The notes: generated from the letters alone by a model not told the origin. A stretch of DNA of 64,000 nucleotides from Ardenticatenaceae bacterium (GCA_020634455.1 JACKBQ010000002.1:620001-684000), one strand, 5' to 3'. Counted from the first letter of the stretch, positions 8,558-17,307 are shown. Numbers and translations: made by a program.

Positions 8558-9463
8558 TTAACTCCCTTCTTCTGGAACCAGCTCGATTTCAAATAGAGTA
8601 GGCCACAGCTTGCCGGTGATGAAGAGACGGCCGTTCATCTCATCATATGCAATGCCATTTAGCACATCTGCCGGTTGGGTGAGCGTGGCGGGGTCTAGCA
8701 AGCCCGTGAAATCTATGCTACCCACGACCTGCCCTGTAGCCGGATCGATGCGCACAATGCGGTTGGTCTGCCAGATGTTGGCCCACACTTCCCCATTGAT
8801 GTATTCCAGTTCGTTGAGACGCTGCACTGGCCCATTTTGGTCTTGCACGGTGATGCGCCCCACTGCGGCAAACGTTTCCGGATCGCGGAAGGTAAGGGTG
8901 GCACTGCCGTCGCTCATGATGAGGCAACGGCCGTTGTGCGTTATGCCCCAGCCTTCGGTTTCGTATTCCCAGGTGTCTAGCTGTTCAAAGCTCTCTTTGT
9001 CGTACACAAAGGCCACGCGATTTTGCCAGGTAAGCTGGATTAATTTATCTTGCCACAGCACCAGCCCTTCGCCAAAATATTGATCCTCTAAGTTGATGAG
9101 CTGCTGTGGTTCGCCGCTGGCCAGATCAACCCGGCGTAGCGAGGATGGGTATCGTCCGGTGCTTTCATACAGCACATCGTCCCCAAACAGCAGCCCTTGA
9201 GTAAAAGCGTTTGGATCGTGGGGGTAGCTGTTGAGGATTTGGTAGCTGTAGTTGGAGACGCTGCTGGGTGGGGTAACGGCCGTTTCCTCAAATGGGTCAC
9301 AGCTGGGAACGGCCGTTGCGGTTGGAGCCGTCGTCGGCGTGGCGGTCTCCACTATGGCCACTGGCTCTGGTGCGGGGCTGGTGCAGGCGGTGATGAGGAC
9401 GAGAACGGCCGTTACCAGCCCTGTCCAGACTGTTTTGTGAGCGTAGCTAATTTTTATTTTCAT
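8558..9463 (-). CDS. Glutaminyl-peptide cyclotransferase-like lipoprotein
   Basis: This protein is expected to convert N-terminal Gln to pyroglutamate, or to be a related five-bladed propeller (PF05096). I place the start at ATG 9463 (301 residues): the next residues form a signal peptide ending in the lipobox LITAC, and further upstream the frame runs into the next gene's region. A Thr/Pro linker follows the Cys. The propeller begins with SYPHDPNAFTQGLLF, the family signature, and includes LNELEYINGEVWANIWQT and VLNGIAYDEMNGRLFITGKLWP. TAAAAT lies 8 nt before the ATG, so the transcript is probably leaderless. Confidence 0.87.
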   Translation of the reverse strand: MKIKISYAHKTVWTGLVTAVLVLITACTSPAPEPVAIVETATPTTAPTATAVPSCDPFEETAVTPPSSVSNYSYQILNSYPHDPNAFTQGLLFGDDVLYESTGRYPSSLRRVDLASGEPQQLINLEDQYFGEGLVLWQDKLIQLTWQNRVAFVYDKESFEQLDTWEYETEGWGITHNGRCLIMSDGSATLTFRDPETFAAVGRITVQDQNGPVQRLNELEYINGEVWANIWQTNRIVRIDPATGQVVGSIDFTGLLDPATLTQPADVLNGIAYDEMNGRLFITGKLWPTLFEIELVPEEGS

Positions 9464-9471
9464 GGGATGCA

Positions 9472-9499
9472 ATTTTACCAATAAAATGGCCTCTCTCAA
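9472..9499 (-). promoter_or_regulatory. Promoter of the cyclotransferase gene, probably leaderless
   Basis: On the minus strand TTGAGA (9494-9499), a 16-nt spacer and TAAAAT (9472-9477) end 8 nt upstream of the ATG at 9463. Confidence 0.5.
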
Positions 9500-9515
9500 G
9501 CGGGGGATGCCAATT

Positions 9516-9743
9516 CTAGAATTGATCTTTCTTCGGATCGTAACTAAACACTTCTTCCAGGGGCACATCAAAAACATAGGCAATGCGAAACGCCAGTTCC
9601 AACGAAGGTGCATAGTGCCCTTTTTCAATAGCGATGATCGTTTGGCGCGTGACGCCTACTTTTTTAGCCAAATCCTTCTGCGTCATCTCGTCCTGAAAAA
9701 AGCGCAGGGTGCGAATATTGTTGCTAATTGCATTTTCTGCCAT
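9516..9743 (-). CDS. Small Xre-family HTH regulator
   Basis: The 75-residue protein is little more than one HTH_3 domain (QKDLAKKVGVTRQTIIAIEKG) ending in the EEVFSYDPKK tail typical of YozG-like regulators. The ATG 9743 is chosen because AAGGGGGTT lies just before it and no conserved residues precede it. It starts 1 nt after the stop codon of the membrane protein gene, so the two are co-transcribed. Such regulators usually repress their own operon, often with the membrane partner as modulator; that is inference here. Confidence 0.85.
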   Translation of the reverse strand: MAENAISNNIRTLRFFQDEMTQKDLAKKVGVTRQTIIAIEKGHYAPSLELAFRIAYVFDVPLEEVFSYDPKKDQF

Positions 9744-9744
9744 G

Positions 9745-10200
9745 TTAAAACCCCCTTCGGTATAGCAGCAGCCTGGTAGCGTCCCCCACAATTTGAGCCA
9801 CAAGGCCAAAGAAGATGAGCAAAGTAAACATGACCAGTGGCGGCTGCCCGAAGACAAAAGTGAGCATCGCTATCAAAGCGCCCCCCGAAGAAACGGAGTA
9901 GGCAAGGCTTGTGCCGCGCAGGTCAATTAGCTTGTCTCGTTCATCGGCCGTTTTCTCCAGTTTTGGCTCTTTTTCGCCTGTTTTAATCGCCTCGATGATG
10001 GCGGAGACAATGTGGGTAAAAATGGTGGCCGCAACGGTGACGACTATGGCCGCGATGATGGTGATGATCCACAGGCGAAAATCATTTGATTCTGTGAAGG
10101 TTTCTGAAGCGGCCATTTGCAGCAGCCGGATCAGTAAGTAGACTAAAATCAGGCTGAAGTTAACTAAGGAAACTGCAATGTTTTTTTCTTGGAAAGACAT
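9745..10200 (-). CDS. Membrane protein paired with the HTH regulator (DUF2178-like)
   Basis: The 151-residue protein has four predicted transmembrane helices (about 10-28, 43-66, 100-118 and 122-140). A charged cytoplasmic loop between helices 2 and 3 contains KLEKTADERDKLIDLRG. The DER-containing loop and linkage to a tiny HTH gene match a widespread regulator/membrane pair. No enzymatic motif is visible. The ribosome site AGAGAGGG precedes ATG 10200. It is the first gene of the two-gene unit, with an AT-rich, repeat-bearing promoter region upstream. Confidence 0.65.
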   Translation of the reverse strand: MSFQEKNIAVSLVNFSLILVYLLIRLLQMAASETFTESNDFRLWIITIIAAIVVTVAATIFTHIVSAIIEAIKTGEKEPKLEKTADERDKLIDLRGTSLAYSVSSGGALIAMLTFVFGQPPLVMFTLLIFFGLVAQIVGDATRLLLYRRGF

Positions 10201-10261
10201 GATGCCCTCTCTTAAAAGCTTAATTTCTGCCAGGGAAATTCCTCCTGGTGCGTTCGTTCTA

Positions 10262-10340
10262 TCTTACGCATAGTAAAAAACTATTTACAAATAGTAAAAT
10301 ATTTATTACTTAGTGTCAAGTATTTTTTACTTACTTTTTA
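10262..10340. promoter_or_regulatory. AT-rich control region with repeated TAGTAAA motifs
   Basis: TAGTAAAA occurs at 10271-10278 and 10292-10299, exactly 21 bp apart. Inverted partial copies (CTATTTAC, TTATTACT, TTTTTTACTTAC) lie around them. The spacing of two helical turns suggests cooperative binding, plausibly autoregulation by the small HTH protein. Confidence 0.5.
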
Positions 10341-10446
10341 GAACAGATCTGGCTTGAGGCTAGGTTTTGCCAGTTCCGCCAGGATCAATTAAACTAGAAC
10401 ATAGGTTCGCAAAAGGCTGTAGTGAAGTGTAAAGGAGAAAATTAGC

Positions 10447-10860
10447 ATGTCTGAAAATAAAACGCGCCCGACTGATTTGGATGTCACTGAATTTTTGACC
10501 AACGTTGACCACCAAACACGACGAGAGGATGGATTTGCTCTGTTGGAGATGATGAAGGAGATTACGGGAGAAACGGCCGTTCTCTGGGGCAGTATCGTCG
10601 GGTTTGGCAGCTACCATTACAAATATGAAAGCGGGCGCGAGGGGGACATGCCGCTCATCGGCTTTTCGCCGCGCAAACAGAGCATGACAGTTTACATCAT
10701 GCCCGGCTTTGACGAATATGACGAGATGCTGGGTAAGCTGGGCAAACACAAAATTGGCAAAGCGTGCCTCTACATCAACAAACTGGCAGATGTAGATGAA
10801 ACCATCCTCCGCCAGCTAATCAAACAGGCCTACGACCACATGAAAGCCACCAATCAATAA
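10447..10860 (+). CDS. DUF1801 (YdhG-like) domain protein
   Basis: The 137-residue soluble protein matches the DUF1801/YdhG fold (PF08818). Recognisable segments are TAVLWGSIVGFGSYHYKYESG, PLIGFSPRKQSMTVYIMPGF and the C-terminal GKACLYINKLADVD. The biochemical role of the family is not established. The AAAGGAG site lies before ATG 10447, and a possible promoter TTGCCA-17-TAAACT is at 10367-10395. It converges on the M20 hydrolase gene with a 4-nt gap. Confidence 0.85.
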   Translation: MSENKTRPTDLDVTEFLTNVDHQTRREDGFALLEMMKEITGETAVLWGSIVGFGSYHYKYESGREGDMPLIGFSPRKQSMTVYIMPGFDEYDEMLGKLGKHKIGKACLYINKLADVDETILRQLIKQAYDHMKATNQ

Positions 10861-10864
10861 TTTT

Positions 10865-12037
10865 CTATAGTTGCTGGATGGTGTGGATGTAGAAGCGGCA
10901 GGCGTCCACAATTTGCTGCACCGGGCAGCTCTCATCGCGCATGTGAGCCAGGTGGTAATCGCCGGGGCCAAAGCCAATGGTAGGGATGCCCAAGCTGACG
11001 GGGGTAACGGCGTTGGTGCTGAAATCCCAAAAGCCAAATTCGGTCGGTTCCACGCCAAAAGTTTTCTGGTAAGCCGCCATACACGCTTGGGTGAGCGGGT
11101 GCTCTCGCTCGATCTGCCAGGCGGGATGAAGCGGCTCGTAGCGCACTTTTTTGCCCGTCCAGCTTGTTTTGTGCAGCACGCCAATGGTCCACGTGGCATT
11201 TTTGCCCTCGATGAGCTGGGCCATCTCTTGCCGGATGGTTGCTTCGGTTTCGCCGGGGATCATGCGGCGGTCCAAATACACTTCGCATTCGGTGGGAACG
11301 GCATTGAGCGAGGCGCTGGCACTGTTAATTTGGGACATCACCAGGGTGGCTTTACGGCCGTCTTTCACCCTCAATTCAGCATTCAACTTTTCCACTCGCT
11401 GGATAATCTCCGCCATTTCATAGATGGCATTGCGACCTTTTTCAGGGGCAGCCCCGTGCGCCGAGACGCCGTGGGTGGTGATGGCAATTTGCGCTTTGCC
11501 TTTGTGCCCCAGCATGATCTGGTTGTTGGACGGCTCACAGATCAGTACGGAATCGGGTCTCAAATTGCGCTCCTGGAAAAGATGCTTTAAGTTCTCACCG
11601 TCGCAATCTTCTTCCATGACGGTGCAAGAGACGTAGATCGTTTTGTCTGCGGCCAGTCCGCTGTTTTTAGCCACAATTCCGGCGTAGATGGCAGCCGCAG
11701 CGGCCGATTTCATGTCTACAGAGCCACGTCCATGGAGACGGCCGTTCCGCACCACGCCAGCAAATGGCGGAATCTGCCAATCAGCGGCGTCATTGACAGC
11801 CACCGTGTCCACATGGGCGTCCAGCAAGATAGATTTGCTCCCGTTGCCAATTCGCCCCAGCACGTTGCCCATCTGGTCAATAAACACCTCATCGTATCCC
11901 AGCGCGGTCATTTTTTGCGCCACAAATTTGATCGCGGCTTCTTCTTGGCCAGACAGGCTCTGAATGCGCACGAGACTTTGCGCCAGCTCAATAATTTCCG
12001 CTTCTAATTTTGGTGCAAGAAAATTTGAATGGGTCAT
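10865..12037 (-). CDS. M20 family metallohydrolase (YgeY-like)
   Basis: The 390-residue enzyme belongs to the ArgE/DapE/CPG2 zinc hydrolases. Metal and catalytic residues are visible in LLDAHVDTV (His, Asp) near residue 70, GRGSVDMKS near 104, VMEEDCDGE (general base Glu pair) near 140 and the C-terminal HMRDE. Overall it is most like YgeY, annotated in E. coli as a selenium-metabolism-linked hydrolase, but the actual substrate is unknown and no selenium or pyrimidine/purine catabolic gene is adjacent. TAAAAT at 12047-12052 lies 9 nt from the ATG, so the mRNA is probably leaderless. Confidence 0.83.
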   Translation of the reverse strand: MTHSNFLAPKLEAEIIELAQSLVRIQSLSGQEEAAIKFVAQKMTALGYDEVFIDQMGNVLGRIGNGSKSILLDAHVDTVAVNDAADWQIPPFAGVVRNGRLHGRGSVDMKSAAAAAIYAGIVAKNSGLAADKTIYVSCTVMEEDCDGENLKHLFQERNLRPDSVLICEPSNNQIMLGHKGKAQIAITTHGVSAHGAAPEKGRNAIYEMAEIIQRVEKLNAELRVKDGRKATLVMSQINSASASLNAVPTECEVYLDRRMIPGETEATIRQEMAQLIEGKNATWTIGVLHKTSWTGKKVRYEPLHPAWQIEREHPLTQACMAAYQKTFGVEPTEFGFWDFSTNAVTPVSLGIPTIGFGPGDYHLAHMRDESCPVQQIVDACRFYIHTIQQL

Positions 12038-12146
12038 TAAGCGTTGATTTTACCAGAGTATGTTGTTCTCCGCCTTGGCAGACCGTCTGTCTTCCAGAAA
12101 AAACCGATGCAGGTTGATGTGGCGGCGGTAAGGCAAAACGTTCAGG

Positions 12147-13196
12147 TTATCGTTTTAGGTGGTGGCCACACGACTCACGGATAATCAGTTCGGTTGGCAG
12201 CACAATGGAGGCCGCCTGCTGCCCATTGAACTGCTTCTGCATCAGCAAAACCTGCATGGCATACGCCGCCATGCGCCGTTTGGGCACATCCACCGTGGTC
12301 AGGCTGGGTCGCACCATATCAGCCAGGCCAATATTGTCTATGGAGACGATGGCGATTTCTTCAGGCACCTTCACGCCGTGGTCGTGCATGGCGGCAATGG
12401 CACTGATCGCACTTTCATCGTTGGCGGCAAATACGGCCGTTGGCCGCTGCTCCATCTGCAAAATCTCCACCATCGCCTCATAAGCCGACGAAAGAACGTG
12501 CGACGGGTCTGGCGTAAAAACTAGGCGCTCGTCATACGGCAGATTGTGGTCGGCCAGCGTCTGGCGATACCCGGTAAGGCGAGCATCTTCAATGGCCAGG
12601 AAAGCGATCCGCTTGTGACCCAGCTTAATGAGATGCTCCACCGCCTGCCGCGCCGCCGCTGCCCGGTCAAAAATGACCGTCGGCCACCCCTTCATCGGCT
12701 CTTCCAGGCAAACCACGTTGTCAATGCGCTCGGCAATCTGGTCTAGAATCCGCTGGCTGTCGGGGTCGGTGGCTATCATGGCGGGCAAGATCAAAATCAG
12801 CGAAGAAATTTCGTCCCGATGAATGTTTTTGTTGAAGAAAACAGGGTCGGTCAACGCGTCAAAAAAGCTGAAAAAGCGGACTTCTTGGCCCAGCCGGTGC
12901 ACTTCATCAAACAAGCCAGCGATGATGGTGTTGTAATACGGCCGATCCAGCACGTTGTAGCTGTGCCCCCCGGCAATAATGCCCAACGATTCTTTGGCGT
13001 GTGAATCGCCCAGCTTCAAACGTTGGGCGTGTTTGTTAGGCCGGTAGCCCAGTTCATCAATCGCCGTCAGCACCCGCTCGCGCGTTTCGGGGGAAACGTC
13101 GCGCGGGCCGTTGTTAATCACATAAGAGACCACGCCACGCGAGACGCCAGCCCGTTCCGCTACATCTTTTTGGGTAATTATCTTTTTTCCAGACAT
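12147..13196 (-). CDS. LacI-family repressor of the galactan locus (GanR-like)
   Basis: The 349-residue regulator has an N-terminal LacI HTH (KDVAERAGVSRGVVSYVIN, residues about 9-28), a hinge region and a periplasmic-binding-protein-like effector domain (about 65-345) with EEIAIVSIDNIGLADMVRPSLTT near residue 285. It lies 50 nt downstream of the GH2 gene on the same strand and is probably co-transcribed with it. The tandem CACGTG-centred operator at 15547-15573 is its likely target. By analogy with B. subtilis GanR a galacto-oligosaccharide would be the inducer; this is inferred from context. Confidence 0.87.
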   Translation of the reverse strand: MSGKKIITQKDVAERAGVSRGVVSYVINNGPRDVSPETRERVLTAIDELGYRPNKHAQRLKLGDSHAKESLGIIAGGHSYNVLDRPYYNTIIAGLFDEVHRLGQEVRFFSFFDALTDPVFFNKNIHRDEISSLILILPAMIATDPDSQRILDQIAERIDNVVCLEEPMKGWPTVIFDRAAAARQAVEHLIKLGHKRIAFLAIEDARLTGYRQTLADHNLPYDERLVFTPDPSHVLSSAYEAMVEILQMEQRPTAVFAANDESAISAIAAMHDHGVKVPEEIAIVSIDNIGLADMVRPSLTTVDVPKRRMAAYAMQVLLMQKQFNGQQAASIVLPTELIIRESCGHHLKR

Positions 13197-13246
13197 TGTT
13201 CAGCTCATTGTTGTGTTTACAAAACCGGTGGGAATTCTAACGGCTT

Positions 13247-15454
13247 CTACAAAATTTGCCGATTATCTAGAGGGGGTGCAGGGATGATGGTGAGGGAAAC
13301 GGCCGTATCCATCATTCCCGGTGCACAGGCACGGACGGTAACAGCGCCAGGCTGGTGGCGTGCCTTCACGTACAGTGCCGCCTGCCCGCCAATAAGCGGG
13401 AAAGGATTCTCCCCGACAAGCTCTGCATCCCCGTCCAGCTTAAAGGTCACCACTTTTGTAGCATAGGGCAGGGGGTTACCAAACTCATCGGTGATGCGCA
13501 CGATGAGCCGGGTCATGTCCGCACCGTCGGCGTAAAGCTGGCTAGTGTCGGTGGTTAGCTCCAGCCGTTTGGGCAGCCGATTGCTGGCAATGCGCTGCTC
13601 GGCCACGGCCTGGCCGTTAAGGTAGCCAATCAGGCGCAAATCGTAAAACTGAGACTGACCCCAGGCGCTGTAGGCGTCAAGCCCGCCAATGGTAAACGGC
13701 GGGTGGGGCAGGTTTGGATACTGCGCAAAATTGGGCTGGAAGCGGCCCACGTTTATCTCGCCAATGATGATTTCTACTTCATCGCAGTTGCTAAAAACGT
13801 GGATGGGGTTGTTGCCGCCGCCAGCGCGATCGCCCATCGTCCAATGGGTGGCGGCTTGCAGAACAACTTTCTGGGCTGGGTCTTGCTGGCTTTGGTAAAA
13901 GGCGGCGGCCCACTTGGGCAGGCGGAAAATGTCCATCACCCCGTGGTAGCAAATGCGGTCGCCGGAGCCGAATTCGATGTGGGTGGCGTAGTCGAAGGCG
14001 CACCAGCCGATGGCCCCGGCAATCTGCGCGTGGCCCAGCTGCAAGTTGTGAATTTTGGCATGCAGCAGGGCATGGTCAATGAGCCGCTCTTCGTGGTCCC
14101 AGATTTTGGTGGGGAACATGTGCCCGGCAAACTCGGTGATTAGGTGAGGCTGTTCGGTGGGGGTGCGCACGCCGTTGGAAAAATCATTGTGCGTGTAGAC
14201 ATCTTCCAAGAAGGAGCTGCCTAAAAAGTCGCGCACGCCGCCGGTCTGGCGGGTGGGGTCCAGCTGGTGGGCCAGGGCGTTGGTGCGGGTGTAAAAATCG
14301 TCGTTGTCGCCAGATTCGTTGACCCGCACGCCCCACAAAATGATGGACGGGTGATTGCGGTCCCGCTCGATCATCGTTTCCAGCTCGTCCAGGCAAAGCG
14401 CCTGCCATTTTTCATCGCCCACGTGCTGCCAGCCGGCGATCTCTTCAAAAACTAGCAGGCCAATCTCGTCGCAGCGGTCGAGGAAGTGGGGCGACTGCGG
14501 GTAGTGCGAGGTGCGCACGACGTTGCAGGCCAGTTCATATTTTAGAATGTCGGCATCCTGGCGCTGCAAGCGGGCAGGGGCGGCCGCCCCAATGTAGGGG
14601 TAGGTCTGGTGCCGATTGAGGCCAAACAGGGGGAGGGGCGCATTGTTGAGGTAAAAACGGCCGTCCGCGCGGAATTCTGCCTGGCGGAAGCCAAAGCGGG
14701 TGGTGAGGGTGTCGAGGAGACGGCCGTTTTCCCACAGCGTAACCTGGATTGTGTAGAGCGTAGGCGTCTCTGTTGACCACAGCACCACATCCGGCAGGTC
14801 AGCCCACGCCAGCCGATTGGTTTGGGCCGCAACTGGTTGCTGAAGCGAGGCCACCTCCTGGCCAGCGGCATCAACAAGCGACGCTTCAAGGGTGAGGTTG
14901 GGCTTCAGACGACTCAGGCGGATTTCGGCCGTCAGCCGGGGGTGTTGCACCACGTTTGTGGTTTGCACGAAGATGTTGTCGATGTGGGTGGGGTTCACCT
15001 GTCGCAAGTACACATCGCGGTAGATGCCGCCGAACGTGAGGTAATCGACCAGATGACCGTAGGGCGGAATATCTTTGCGTTCGCGGGAGTCCACGTGCAG
15101 GGTGAGGCAGTTTTCGCCGTCTTGCAGATGGTGGGTGATGTCTACGGAAAAGGGTGCGTAGCCGCCGAGGTGGTTTAGCAGGAAACGGCCGTTTAAATAC
15201 ACCTCACATGCCAGCATCACCCCGTCAAAATCCAGAAAAATCAATTTGTTTTCTTCGTCTGGGGACTGTTGCCAGGAAAATTTCTTGCGGTAGGTGGAAA
15301 TGAACTGATACGCCTGGTTGTTCACATTGCTGTGGTCAAATATTTTGTTGGTGTGGGGCAGGGTAACGGCCGTAAAATGATCATCCGGCGCGTCCAAACT
15401 TAATTTTTGTGCTGAAAATAGCCAGTTATCGTTGAAAAGAGAGTGATTTCTCAT
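13247..15454 (-). CDS. Glycoside hydrolase family 2, probable beta-galactosidase
   Basis: The 735-residue protein has no signal peptide and so acts in the cytoplasm on imported oligosaccharides. An N-terminal sugar-binding beta-domain contains LGGYAPFSVDITHHL. An Ig-like domain follows, then the TIM barrel with NVVRTSHYPQSPHFLDRCDEIG. The acid/base Glu is in WGVRVNESGDN near residue 378 and the nucleophile in HLITEFAGH near residue 441. A C-terminal Ig-like domain (from about residue 630, DTSQLYADGADMTRLIV) completes it. It is shorter than LacZ (about 1000 residues). It is divergent from the transporter operon, with only a weak ribosome site (AGAAGAA). Other GH2 activities, such as beta-glucuronidase, are possible; the context favours galactosidase. 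Confidence 0.83.
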   Translation of the reverse strand: MRNHSLFNDNWLFSAQKLSLDAPDDHFTAVTLPHTNKIFDHSNVNNQAYQFISTYRKKFSWQQSPDEENKLIFLDFDGVMLACEVYLNGRFLLNHLGGYAPFSVDITHHLQDGENCLTLHVDSRERKDIPPYGHLVDYLTFGGIYRDVYLRQVNPTHIDNIFVQTTNVVQHPRLTAEIRLSRLKPNLTLEASLVDAAGQEVASLQQPVAAQTNRLAWADLPDVVLWSTETPTLYTIQVTLWENGRLLDTLTTRFGFRQAEFRADGRFYLNNAPLPLFGLNRHQTYPYIGAAAPARLQRQDADILKYELACNVVRTSHYPQSPHFLDRCDEIGLLVFEEIAGWQHVGDEKWQALCLDELETMIERDRNHPSIILWGVRVNESGDNDDFYTRTNALAHQLDPTRQTGGVRDFLGSSFLEDVYTHNDFSNGVRTPTEQPHLITEFAGHMFPTKIWDHEERLIDHALLHAKIHNLQLGHAQIAGAIGWCAFDYATHIEFGSGDRICYHGVMDIFRLPKWAAAFYQSQQDPAQKVVLQAATHWTMGDRAGGGNNPIHVFSNCDEVEIIIGEINVGRFQPNFAQYPNLPHPPFTIGGLDAYSAWGQSQFYDLRLIGYLNGQAVAEQRIASNRLPKRLELTTDTSQLYADGADMTRLIVRITDEFGNPLPYATKVVTFKLDGDAELVGENPFPLIGGQAALYVKARHQPGAVTVRACAPGMMDTAVSLTIIPAPPLDNRQIL

Positions 15455-15514
15455 AAGTTTTCTTCTTTTTGTAGGGTGAATAAATGGATTGGATTATGCC
15501 ACTTTGTAAACTGC

Positions 15515-15542
15515 TTGACTTTCTTTTGGGGCAAAGTATAAT
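15515..15542 (+). promoter_or_regulatory. Promoter of the galactan transporter/galactanase operon
   Basis: TTGACT (15515-15520), a 16-nt spacer and TATAAT (15537-15542) form a near-consensus promoter. It is followed at once by the tandem operator, an arrangement suited to repression. Confidence 0.75.
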
Positions 15543-15546
15543 CTTC

Positions 15547-15573
15547 GTAACACGTGCTGTCAACACGTGTTGA
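15547..15573. promoter_or_regulatory. Tandem LacI-type operator
   Basis: A perfect 14-bp palindrome TCAACACGTGTTGA (15560-15573) is preceded by an imperfect copy GTAACACGTGCTGT (15547-15560). The two centres are 13 bp apart. Both sit over the expected transcription start, so a bound LacI repressor would block initiation. Confidence 0.7.
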
Positions 15574-15641
15574 TTTGGTGCAGAATTTCCCTGCTCCTGG
15601 CTAACCGTGCTGATACTTTTTCAACTAAATGGAGGCTCCTG

Positions 15642-17294
15642 ATGAAGAAGAAGCATTTTGTCACCTTGTTTTTTGTTTTAATTTTTATGACGGTTTTGAC
15701 CGCCTGTGGCGGTGGCGATTCTGAAACCACCGCGCCGGATGTTGAAGAAACGGCCGTTGAAACCCCCGCTGAGGAAGTCGCTGAGGAACCCGCTGCTGAA
15801 CCTACTACAGTACCGGCCGTTGAACCCACCGAAGAAGTGGCCGCCGAGCCCACCGAAGCCCCCGCTGTTGAACCAGTCGCTACGCTGACGATTTGGGCCG
15901 ACGACACCCGTACCCCCATTTTGCTGGATCTGGCCGATGATTTCCTGGCCGAGTACAACGTGGCTCTCGTGGTGGAAGACCTGGGCGTGGTGCAAGACAT
16001 CCGCTCACAGGTGATCATCGCCGCCCCGGCCGGCGAAGGCCCGGACATTTACATCGGCGTGCACGACTGGCTTGGTGCGCTGATTGAAAGTGGTCTGGTA
16101 GCCCCCATCGAGCTGGGTGACGTCGAAGGCCAGTTTGTGCAGTCCACGCTGGATGCCTTCACCTACACCGATGGCAATCTGTACGGCCTGCCCTACGCTT
16201 CTGAAAATCTGGGCTTTTTCTACAACACCGACCTGGTTGCTGAACCGCCCGCCACCTGGGATGAGGTTTTGCAAATTGGGCGTGATCTGCAAGGGCAAGG
16301 GTTGGTGGAGTATGCAACGGCCGTTTCTACCGGTCCGCTCTACAATGCTTTACCCATCCAAACGGCCTTTGGCGGCTACATCTTTGGCCAGGATGACAGC
16401 GGTGCCTGGATGGCCGACGATGTCGGTCTGGACAGCGAAGGTGAAATTGCCGCCGTGGCCTGGATGGCCGCAGCCGTGGAAGAAGGGCTGATGCCCGAAA
16501 CGTTCGACTACGAGACGGCCCACTCCCTGTTTGAAACCGGTCAGATTCCCTTCCTCATGGCTGGCCCGTGGGCGCTGGACCGCATCCGCGCCTCGGGTGT
16601 GCCCTATGCCGTGGCCGAAAGCTTCCCCGATGGCGGCGCGCCATTCCTGGGCGTGCAGGGCTTCATGATCAATCCGTTTAGCGAAAACGTGCTGCTGGCC
16701 CAGGCGTTCCTGACCGAATTTGTGGCCACCGAAGAGGTCATGCAGAAGCTGTACGAAACCGGTTTACGGCCGTCTGCCTACATCCCCGTTCTGGAAGCCA
16801 CCGATGATCCAGACCTGCGCGCGATGGGTCTGGCTGGGGCGAACGCCATGCCCATGCCCAACATTCCTGAGATGGGCTCCGTGTGGAGCGCCGCCGACAA
16901 CGGCATCACCCTGGCTGTCACGGGTGAACAAACGCCCGAAGAAGCGATGGGCGATGCCGCCGAACAGGTGCGCGCCCTCATTCGTGGTGCGCTGGCGGGC
17001 ATGGTGAACCTGCCCGGCACCTTCCAGGACCAGGTTGGCTGTGGTGCCCAGTGGGACCCGGCCTGCCAGGCCACAGGCATGGCACAGGGCGATGATGGCC
17101 TGTACACGCTGGTGGTAGACCTGGCCGCAGGCGACTACGAATTTAAGGTTGCTTTAGACGGCGACTGGACCGTAAACTATGGGTCAGATGGCGCGCAAGA
17201 TGGCCCGAACTACACCTTTAGTCTGGCCAGCGACAGCACCGTAACATTTACCTACGATCCAGAAACGCATCTGATTGAGATTGCGACGGAATAA
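15642..17294 (+). CDS. Sugar ABC substrate-binding lipoprotein with C-terminal X25 domain (GanS-like)
   Basis: The protein starts at ATG 15642 (550 residues); GGAGG lies just upstream and a lipoprotein signal MTVLTAC follows. A Glu/Pro/Ala-rich linker runs to about residue 80. A MalE-type binding domain (about 85-440) contains TLTIWADDTRTPI and PFLMAGPWALDRIR. The last about 90 residues (from LPGTFQDQVGCG, about 457-550) look like the X25 module of bacterial pullulanases: VGCGAQWDPACQ, DYEFKVALDGDWTVNYG and FTYDPETHLIE. Such a module is not part of normal receptors. It heads the transporter operon and is probably the galacto-oligosaccharide receptor. Confidence 0.85.
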   Translation: MKKKHFVTLFFVLIFMTVLTACGGGDSETTAPDVEETAVETPAEEVAEEPAAEPTTVPAVEPTEEVAAEPTEAPAVEPVATLTIWADDTRTPILLDLADDFLAEYNVALVVEDLGVVQDIRSQVIIAAPAGEGPDIYIGVHDWLGALIESGLVAPIELGDVEGQFVQSTLDAFTYTDGNLYGLPYASENLGFFYNTDLVAEPPATWDEVLQIGRDLQGQGLVEYATAVSTGPLYNALPIQTAFGGYIFGQDDSGAWMADDVGLDSEGEIAAVAWMAAAVEEGLMPETFDYETAHSLFETGQIPFLMAGPWALDRIRASGVPYAVAESFPDGGAPFLGVQGFMINPFSENVLLAQAFLTEFVATEEVMQKLYETGLRPSAYIPVLEATDDPDLRAMGLAGANAMPMPNIPEMGSVWSAADNGITLAVTGEQTPEEAMGDAAEQVRALIRGALAGMVNLPGTFQDQVGCGAQWDPACQATGMAQGDDGLYTLVVDLAAGDYEFKVALDGDWTVNYGSDGAQDGPNYTFSLASDSTVTFTYDPETHLIEIATE

Positions 17295-17307
17295 CTGAAC
17301 GAAATGC

